Below, one piece after another: positions 1 to 5,580 of a DNA stretch of 5,580 bases (position 1 is its first letter; the number at the start of each line of letters is the position of its first letter). The DNA is from a bacterium (lineage in GTDB: Bacteria; Krumholzibacteriota; Krumholzibacteria; LZORAL124-64-63), in NCBI GenBank assembly GCA_030592025.1, contig JAUUZX010000141.1, forward strand, positions 1 to 5,580. The letters are read 5' to 3'. Made by a program: the position numbers and the translations under genes. The notes beneath the pieces were generated by a model, which saw only the letters and a program-made list of their open reading frames with translations, was not told where the DNA came from and searched no databases.

Positions 1-600
1 AAGCGCGCCCAGGACGACGGCGGCCTCATCAACCTGACCATCCCCATCAAGTTGCCCCGCACCCTCGAACGGATCATCGGGCGGGGCGAGAAGACCAACA
101 TCCGGATCAGTGGTCGTGAGCGCATCTCCATCACCGGCGAGAGTTCCGTCACCAAACCGTTCCTGGGGGACGAGCGGGTCCAGAGCCAGTCCCTGTTCCC
201 GTCCCTGGACATGGAGCAGGAGCTGCAGGTCAGCCTCTCGGGAACCATCGGCGAGAAGATCATCCTCGAGGTCGATCACAACAGCGCGGTCATCGGTCCG
301 GACGCCACCAAGATCAGCCTCCGCTACGAGGGCGACGAGGACGACATCATCCAGTCGATCCAGACCGGTGACGTCGGCCTGACCCTGCCCGGCGGCACCC
401 TGCTCGGCTACAGCTCCAGCAAGAAGGGCCTGTTCGGCATCAAGGTGGAGGGCCAGGTGGGGCCCGCGGATTTCACCGTGGTCGCCACGAAGCAGAAGGC
501 CGAGTCCTCGAGCCAGAGCTTCAACGCCAAGGGCGGCCAGGTCACGAGGCACGAGATCCTGTCCAGCGCCTACTACCGCAACCGCTTCTTCCGGCTCACC
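1..600 (+). other. SprA N-terminal domain, first block (residues 1-200)
   Basis: This is the start of the SprA_N-type region (Pfam SprA_N, TIGR04189, named from memory). Visible landmarks are an IGEKIILEVDHNS strand (84-96), matching the family IGDKL...NYNT strand. Next come Y109-E-G and an acidic EDDIIQSI segment (113-120), equivalent to the family EDEIIQ-IE-GNVS. GLFGIK follows at 143-148, and then a Val-Ala-Thr-Lys-Gln-Lys strand that matches the family VVSQQ strand. The block closes with NRFFRL (194-199), where Bacteroidota have NRHFFL. The alternating polar and hydrophobic pattern fits beta structure. The protein's signal peptide and first residues lie upstream of base 1. Confidence 0.85.
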
Positions 601-3600
601 AGCGACGTCGAACCGAACCGCATCCCCATGAGCGCCATCGACCTGAACTCGATCCGGGTCTACAAGCTGCTTCCCGGTGGTGAGATCCAGCCCGGCGAGG
701 TGCGCAACATCGCCGTCTACGCCGACACCCTCGGCGACTGGACCGGCGTCGATCTGAACGGGGAGGTGGCCTACGCCAGCAGCCGCTGGCGCTCGGTAGA
801 ACTGAACCTGGACGAGACCAGCCCCTTCTACGCCCTGATGGCGGATGCCGAGAATTTTCTCTGGGGCGTGGATCTGGGCAACGATCAGGGGGACGACGCG
901 ATCCTGGCGGTCACCTTCACCTGGAACGGTGGGGCCTTCCGCGTGGGCGACGACCCGGGCCAGGCCGCGTCGGGCACGGTGATCATCAACGGCCAGGTGG
1001 CCGAGGACCTGTGGTACCGCATGAAGCTGTTGAAGGCGCCCATCGCGGAGCCGAACCCCGTCGCCCACGGGCTCATGATCCGCCAGATCTACCCCCTGGG
1101 CGGGGCCGGCATCGACCCGGGCAGCTTCAACCTGCGCATCGAGGCCCTCGACGTGAGGACGGACACGCCCCAGTACAATGAGCAGGGCATCGCCTATCTG
1201 CAGATCTTCGGCCTCGACGAGGGCGACGACTACGGCGTGGGCGTGCGGGACGAGCGTCCGGATCTGCGCCGCGGCCGCCTGTTCGACCTGGACCGGGGTC
1301 TGCTCATCTTTCCCGAGAACTTCGCGACGCCCTTCGCCGCGGACGAAGCCTCCTATGTCGCCAACGCGAGCGGCACGGGTTTCGTCTGGGACCCGGAGAG
1401 CTTCCTCGCCACCCGCGACGCCTCGCTGCTCTATACGCAGGGAACCCTGGCGACGGACATCCCCAAGTACGGCTACTTCCGCGTCGTGGCCGAGCACGCT
1501 TCGGCCAGCAACACGATTTCCCTGGGGTCCAGCAACATCGAGGAAGGGTCCGAGGTGGTGAAGGTCGACGGCAAGACCCTCACCAGGGGCGATGACTACG
1601 ACATCGACTACACCTTCGGCGAGATCAACCTCAAGGAGGGGAACTTCACCCTCACGTCGGAGAGCCAGATCTCCGTGACCTTCTCCTTCGCCCCCTTCGT
1701 GGGGGGCGGTCGCACCAATCTGCTGGGCGGCAACTTCGGCTACGAGTTGGGCCGCCAGAGCCGGCTCTCGACGACCTGGCTCTACCAGACCGAGGCCATC
1801 GTCGGCGACAAGGCCAAGCTGGGCGAGGAGCCGAGCAAGAATCTCGTGGGCAACGTCAACCTGCAGCACACGGCGAGGCCGAAATTCCTGACGACCATCG
1901 CCAACGCCATCAGCCGCCTGAACACAGAGCGTGAGAGCTCGTTGCAGATCCAGGGCGAGATCGCCATCAACCTGCCCAACCCCAACACCACGGGGCAGGT
2001 CTACCTCGAGGACTTCGAGGGGGTCGACGCTTCGGATCTGGTGTCCCTCGTGCGCACGGCGTGGTCCCTGCCCAGCTACCCGATCCAGGACACGGACGGC
2101 GTGCTGCAGCCGGACACGACCTACACCCCGACCAACCGCGTCAAGACCATCCGCTGGCACCGGCCCAAGGACCGTGTGCCCCGCTGGCACCTTAATCCGG
2201 ACCTGGTGAACCAGGAACGGGAAGAGTCCCAGGCCGTCATGGAACTGTACATGCAGGACAAGACGGACAACATGTGGGGGCCGGAGAACTGGGGTGGCAT
2301 CATGCGCGGCATGAGCGCCTCGGGTCTCGACCTCACCAAGGCGCAGTTCCTGGAGGTGTGGGTCAACGACGGCGCCGTCGACCGGGATCAGCGCTCGGGC
2401 CGCCTCCACCTGGACTTCGGCCTCGTCAGCGAGGACGGCTACTGGCCCGGCGGCGAGGTCGGCACGGAACAGAACGAGGACGCGAATCGGGACGGGGTTT
2501 TCACCCAGGTGGACTCGGACCAGACCACGGACGAGGACACGGGCCTGGGGGACATCACCGACGTCAGGGACTACAGCCCCGAGCTGGAAGAAGCGACGGA
2601 CACCTATCCCTACATCACCAGCACGAAGAAGAACCTCCGCTGGGACCGGGAGGACGCCAACAACAACGGCTTCTTCGACCTGAAGAACGAGTACTTCACG
2701 GCGGTCATCGATCTCCGGGACACCGAAACCCTGGTGGACGTGGTCGAGGACTACGACGGTGTCCAGGAGCTGGTCAACAACGGCCACGCCTGGCGCAAGT
2801 ACCGCATTCCCCTGAGCGACGTGCTGCCCGTCTCGAACGGCTTCGCTCCTGAGCTCACCCGGGTCAAGCAGTTCCGCCTGTGGTTCGAGGACGACGACCG
2901 GACCAACCCGACGGTGCGTCTCCAGCTTTCGGAACTGCGTTTCCTGGGCAGCCGCTGGGAGCGCAACGGCGTGCGCCGCGTGGCCGACGAGACGATCCTC
3001 GGCCCCGGCGACCTGGAACCGGGCGAGGGATTCTTCCTGGGCGAGGTGAACAACAAGGAGAACCCTGACTACGAACCGCCGTACCGGGTGCATGAGGAAC
3101 TGAACATCCCCGAGAAGGAGCAGGCCCTGGTCATCGACTACTCGAACCTGGCCCAGGGCCACATGGTCATGGCCTCGCGACAGGTGTCGGCCCAGGGGGA
3201 CGACTACACGGGTTACGAGCAGATCGGCTGGTTCTGGAACAACACCAGCCACGAGACGGCGGACATCGACCTCTTCTTCCGCGTGGGCGCGGACACCCTC
3301 AACTACTACGAGGTCAATTACAAGTTCGCCGACAGCGTCCACAAGACGGGCTGGAAGAGCATGATCCTGGACATCGCCGAGCTCTCCAACGTGAAGAACG
3401 GCGACCTCGAGGAGGATGGCACCCGCACCGGCACGGTGAACGACGCACGCTCGGGCCACGTCTACAAGGTGCGGGTGGTGGGCCGGCCCGACTTGCGGAC
3501 GGTCAAACGCTACTACTTCGTGGTCGCCAACAACGACCTGTCCTATCCGGCCACCGGCCAACTCTACCTCAACGACGTGCGGCTGCTGGGGGTGAAGCGC

Positions 3601-5580
3601 GAGCCGGGCATGGCCGAGCGCGGGGGGATCCGTCTGAACATGGCGGACGTCATCAAGGTCGATTTCGACTGGTCGCACCAGGACCAGGAATACCACGGCC
3701 TCAACTCGCGCAAGGGCACGGGCATCGACAGTGAGAGCTGGAACCTGTCGACGAACTTCAACGTCCAGGACTTCGTGCCCCTGTTCGGTTTCCGGATCCC
3801 GGTGGGGTTGAACCGTCGCCAGTCCATCAAGCGGCCCAAGTACGAGCTGAACAGCGATATCGAGATCGTGGACGGCAACGTGCGCAACGAACTGTCGACC
3901 ATCGAGTCGCGGGAGTCGTTCTCCCTGCGCCTCAGCCATCCCGGGTCCAAGAACGCCATCCTGCGCTACGCCGTGGACCCCTGGTCCTTCAACCTGAATG
4001 GTTCCCATGCTTCGAAGCAGGACCCCCTGGCCCTGTCCTTCAACAAGAGCCTGCAGGGGGGGGTGAAGTACGACCTGCGCATCCCGGGGCGGCACCGGCT
4101 CAGCGGGGTCCCCATCCTGAAATCGATCCCCCTGGTCAGAACCGTGCAGTACCTGCCGACCCACGTGAGCGGCACAGCCGGCTTCACCAGTTCCTACCGG
4201 GAAAACACGACCATCACCAGCAGCGGCGACCGGATACAGCGCGCCCCGTCCCGCACGCGGCCCATGAACATGGACGCCAGCATCGACTACAAGCCCCTGC
4301 AGGTCGTGGACATCAGCGCCTCGGGCAAGTCCGAACGGGACATGCTGCGGCCCCACGATCTGGCGGGTGTGAACATCGGCCAGGAGAACCGTCGCAGCTA
4401 TTCCACGCGCCTGATCCTCAAGCCGCCCCTGGCCAAGACGCTGCCCAGGTCGAGTTTCTTCGCGCCGGCGCGGGCGGCGGCCCGGGGCGTCGCGGAGCTG
4501 CGCCCCAGCATCAAGTTCACGGGGGCCTACGGGGACAACCACGGTCCGGATGTGCGCCAGGGCGACGACCCTCCCCATGTGCGTTCCGTCGGCAACAACG
4601 GCTCCTGGGAATTCCGCTTCAGCCTGCCCGTGGGCGAAGTTACCAAGAAGTTCTTCCCGAAAAAGAGGCTCTCGTCACAGCAGCGCCAGCGCATGCTCCA
4701 GGAGCAGGAGGCCCTCGAGGCCCGCCTCAGTCGGCGGGGCAAGAAGCCCGAGGGGGCAGCCAGCGTCGAACTCACACCCCAGGAGACGGCGGGTCTAACC
4801 CCCGAGGAGATCGTCGAGCTCAGGGAGCGGCGCCTGCTGGAGGCGGCCCAGGCCCGGGAGGAGCAGGAGGCTGCCGACGAGCGGGGTCGGAAACCGCTGA
4901 CCGCCGACGAGGCGGGTTTCCCCAACCCGCTGAATGTCGTCATGGAGTCCCTGCGCAACATGACGCCGGTGAAGTTCACCGTCACGGACAAGCGCACGTC
5001 CAACTACAACCGCTACCGGGGGGACGTGCCATTCTGGTACAAGACGGGCCTGTTCAGCGCCCTCGACCGCCCGGACAGCCTGTACGCCGCGGCCTCGACG
5101 GCCATCAACAAGTCGTTGAGTATCGCCGTCACGACCAAGATGCACCGCAACGTGTCGGTCGATCTGAAGTTCAACCAGGGTAGTGGCGAGAAGGACAACC
5201 GGAACTCGATCACCGAGAATTTCAAGCAGGACTGGCCCGACGCGCGGATCTCCCTGTCGGGGATGGAGCGCTGGGGCATCCTCGGGGGCAACGTCAACCG
5301 GGACGAGTCGTGGTTCACGACCTCGAGCTTGAGCTTCGCCTACAAGAAATCCCGCTTCGCCAACGGCTCGACCGCCGACTATTACACGCCGACGACCCAG
5401 ACGAGCTTCAGCCCGCGCTGGTCGGCCACCCTGCAGAGCGGCATGAGCATCTCGACCAGCGTGAACATCGGGAAGGACCGGCAGGTGCACGTGGGGTCGG
5501 CCCAGGAGAGCAGCAGCCTCAGCGTGTCGGCCCAGGTCCGGCATCAGTTCCGGGCGCAGGGTTTCCTGGCGCGCATGGGG
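1..5580 (+). CDS. sprA: SprA/Sov-family type IX secretion outer-membrane translocon, partial at both ends
   Basis: In Bacteroidota, SprA is the very large (about 36-strand) outer-membrane beta-barrel through which T9SS cargo with a C-terminal signal leaves the periplasm. It works with PorV and a plug protein at its lateral gate, and it is also needed for gliding motility. Here frame +1 runs 1860 codons with no stop, and G or C dominates third positions throughout. Residue landmarks in family order are GLFGIK (143-148), KLLKAP (342-347), GLLIFP (433-438), GEEP (608-611), DFEG (671-674), EVWVND (785-790), WRKYRIPL (931-938), FFRVGAD (1092-1098), IPVGLNRR (1266-1273) and a PNWR-like block (1746-1757). 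Amphipathic alternation and aromatic-ended strands dominate after about residue 1206. The family is usually 2000-2500 residues, so the signal peptide, start codon and final strands lie outside the window. No frameshift is seen. The family call is strong. Secretion in this organism is inferred, since no other T9SS gene is visible. Confidence 0.93.
601..1500 (+). other. SprA N-terminal domain, second block (residues 201-500)
   Basis: This block starts with SIRVYKLLPGG (217-227) and NIAVYADTLGD (236-246), matching the family VEVWVTN and NIVAF-DLGE pair. The most diagnostic stretch is KLLKAP (342-347) followed by HGLMIRQIYPLGG (356-368), equivalent to the family KLLKS...WDLMMKNIYSLGA. Then FNLRIEALDV (376-385) replaces the family F-L-I-Y strand. 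GRLFDLDRGLLIFPENFATPF (425-445) corresponds to the family GRVIFPVLEPFG. An acidic loop, DEGDDYGVGVRDERPD (406-421), precedes it. Identity with Bacteroidota is clearly partial, but order and spacing are kept. Confidence 0.85.
1501..2100 (+). other. Central conserved SprA block ending in the DFEG motif (residues 501-700)
   Basis: Successive family landmarks are an IEEGSEVVKVDG strand (513-524), then RGDDYDIDYTFGEINL (529-544), matching the family GSV-V-aGG and EN-DYtVDY-LG-V-I-N. A GGGRTNLLGGNFGYELG turn and strand follow (568-584). KLGEEPSKNLVGNVN (606-620) matches the family GEEP-sN-iwG. SSLQIQGEIAINLPNP (646-661) leads into YLEDFEG (668-674), the counterpart of YIDDFEG. The Ile-to-Leu and Asp-to-Glu changes are conservative. 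This is one of the most reliable regions for family assignment. Confidence 0.88.
2479..2520 (+). other. Candidate calcium-binding loop 1 (residues 827-840)
   Basis: The loop reads D827-A-N829-R-D831-G832-V833, with D838 at the twelfth position. This is the D-x-[DN]-x-[DN]-G spacing seen in EF-hand, dockerin and thrombospondin type 3 loops. Position 9 is Thr rather than Asp. The motif is read directly from the sequence. Metal binding is inference. Confidence 0.5.
2653..2691 (+). other. Candidate calcium-binding loop 2 (residues 885-897)
   Basis: The loop reads D885-A-N887-N-N889-G890-F-F-D893, with N896 at the twelfth position and E897 next. The spacing resembles a dockerin or thrombospondin type 3 loop and repeats loop 1 about 58 residues later. 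A hydrophobic strand, YFTAVIDL (898-905), follows. Metal binding is inference. Confidence 0.5.
2758..3615 (+). other. Second and third sandwich-like modules before the main barrel strands (residues 920-1205)
   Basis: WRKYRIPL (931-938) matches the family WRLYRIPL. FRLWFEDDDR (958-967) and RLQLSELRFLGSRW (973-986) close the first module. The second contains FFRVGAD (1092-1098) and NYYEVNY (1101-1107), matching FIRLGSD...NYYEYEIP. GRPDL (1161-1165) then matches GNPSL, and GQLYLNDVRLLGVKR (1186-1200) matches the family VWVNELRL strand. By comparison with known SprA architecture these modules probably form part of the barrel's cap. That placement is inferred. Confidence 0.78.
3616..4656 (+). other. 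Transmembrane beta-barrel strands, central section (residues 1206-1552)
   Basis: The section opens with GGIRLNMADVIKVDFDW (1208-1224), matching the family GWAA...LADf-nV-s strand. SWNLSTNFNVQDFVP (1246-1260) and IPVGLNRRQSIKRPKY (1266-1281) match the family flP...iPV-YS-S---P-Y hairpin. After that, short alternating strands continue, such as FSLRLSHP and DASIDYKPLQVVDISAS, separated by polar turns. This is typical of outer-membrane barrels. Motif conservation is weaker here than in the N-terminal half, as expected for barrel strands. An Ala/Arg-rich loop interrupts the strands at 1484-1499. Confidence 0.75.
4660..4920 (+). other. Charged, predicted helical insert between barrel strands (residues 1554-1640)
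   Basis: After the strand EFRFSLPVGEV (1537-1547) the sequence changes to a Lys/Arg/Glu/Gln-rich stretch. One likely helix covers about 1557-1578 (QRQRMLQEQEALEARLSRR) and a second covers about 1600-1627 (TPEEIVELRERRLLEAAQAR). A Pro/Gly/Thr linker joins them. Aromatic residues are nearly absent, unlike the flanking barrel. As I recall, Bacteroidota SprA has a shorter Lys-rich segment after YNK-P-LKK at the same place. This would then be an expanded version, probably on the periplasmic side. Helicity and side are inferred. Confidence 0.65.
4921..5580 (+). other. C-terminal barrel section, truncated by the window end (residues 1641-1860)
   Basis: NPLNVVMESLRNMTPVKFTV (1642-1661) and SNYNRYRGDVPFWYKTGL (1667-1684) match the family RNV--NYSEN-GT-LPGY-P--G-LG block. 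PDARISLSGMERWGIL (1746-1761) then matches P-PNWRITYTGL--L. FSPRWSATLQSGMSISTSVN (1803-1822) and SSLSVSAQVRHQFR (1838-1851) match the FSPLIG and iGlGYRf strands near the family C-terminus. Only about 65 residues separate the LPGY-like and PNWR-like blocks, shorter than I recall for Bacteroidota. Around 100-150 further residues and the stop codon should follow. Confidence 0.75.

Larger units (their letters stand above)
2218..2745 (+). other. Beta-sandwich-like module with GLVSED and Asp/Asn-rich loops (residues 740-915)
   Basis: WGGIMRG (764-770) and FLEVWVND (783-790) match the family WGGIMR...IEFWV-D strand. SGRLHLDFGLVSED (799-812) matches G-L-IDLG-ISED. A long, strongly acidic insert (about residues 820-900) follows, containing two Asp/Asn/Gly loops, with DTGLGD (845-850) between them in place of the family QDVGLDG. 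I infer an extracellular cap or sandwich domain by analogy with known SprA structures. The sequence alone shows only the motifs and the acidic composition. Confidence 0.75.

Noticed and set aside
2274..2852. 192-codon open frame on the plus strand, offset from the main frame
   Set aside because: Its product is a Gly/Arg/His/Pro-rich composition artefact, and it overlaps the EVWVND, GLVSED and WRKYRIPL motifs of the real frame.
3564..3959. 131-codon open frame on the minus strand
   Set aside because: It is antisense to the conserved barrel-entry motifs, its translation has no recognisable domain, and third-position GC bias supports frame +1.
4056..4063. Run of eight G as a possible phase-variation or sequencing-slip site
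   Set aside because: The reading frame and barrel-type sequence continue unbroken on both sides (residues LQGGVKYDL), so there is no sign of a frameshift. Runs of this length occur by chance in GC-rich DNA.
4527..5003. 158-codon open frame on the minus strand, opposite the charged insert
   Set aside because: Its Ser/Arg-rich translation mirrors the Glu/Arg/Ala-rich codons of the insert. No independent coding evidence is visible.
4795..5544. 249-codon open frame on the minus strand
   Set aside because: It lies wholly antisense to well-conserved SprA C-terminal motifs. Its translation is a low-complexity Ala/Arg/Gly/Val/His mix typical of GC-rich antisense frames, and I recognise no family motif in it.
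3616..5580. Alternative identity as a TonB-dependent receptor or LptD
   Set aside because: There is no TonB plug or LptD motif. The upstream DFEG, SED, YRIPL and NDVR series in the same frame is specific to SprA/Sov.

Overview
The whole window is the inside of one very large protein-coding gene. Frame +1 (codons starting at base 1) is open for all 1860 codons, with no stop and no convincing start, so both ends of the gene lie outside the window. There is no intergenic DNA. I see no RNA gene, mobile element, CRISPR array, promoter or terminator. Shorter ORFs in the other frames are shadows of this GC-rich gene.

The translation reads as SprA (called Sov in Porphyromonas), the giant outer-membrane translocon of the type IX secretion system (T9SS). 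This rests on a long collinear series of motifs recalled from the family. In order, these are the N-terminal GLFGIK block, KLLKAP followed by HGLMIRQIYPLGG, GLLIFP, a GEEP-type strand, YLEDFEG (family YIDDFEG), FLEVWVND with GLVSED, WRKYRIPL, FFRVGAD, the YLNDVRL block (family WVNELRL), IPVGLNRR and the C-terminal PDARISLSGMERW block (family P-PNWRxxYxGL).

Layout: bases 1-2100 hold the N-terminal SprA region. Bases about 2200-3615 hold beta-sandwich-like modules with two Asp/Asn-rich, possibly calcium-binding loops. Bases about 3616-4656 hold barrel strands. Bases 4660-4920 hold a highly charged, predicted helical insert. Bases 4921-5580 hold the C-terminal barrel section, which looks short compared with Bacteroidota SprA. 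I estimate that 150-250 N-terminal residues, including the signal peptide, and roughly 100-150 C-terminal residues are missing.

The DNA is about 63-66% GC in the lines I sampled, and G or C dominates third codon positions. Classical T9SS hosts in Bacteroidota are mostly low or moderate GC. Together with motif divergence, this suggests a non-Bacteroidota member of the FCB group (Gemmatimonadota, Fibrobacterota, Eisenbacteria, Krumholzibacteriota or similar). The lineage is inference and cannot be settled from this window.
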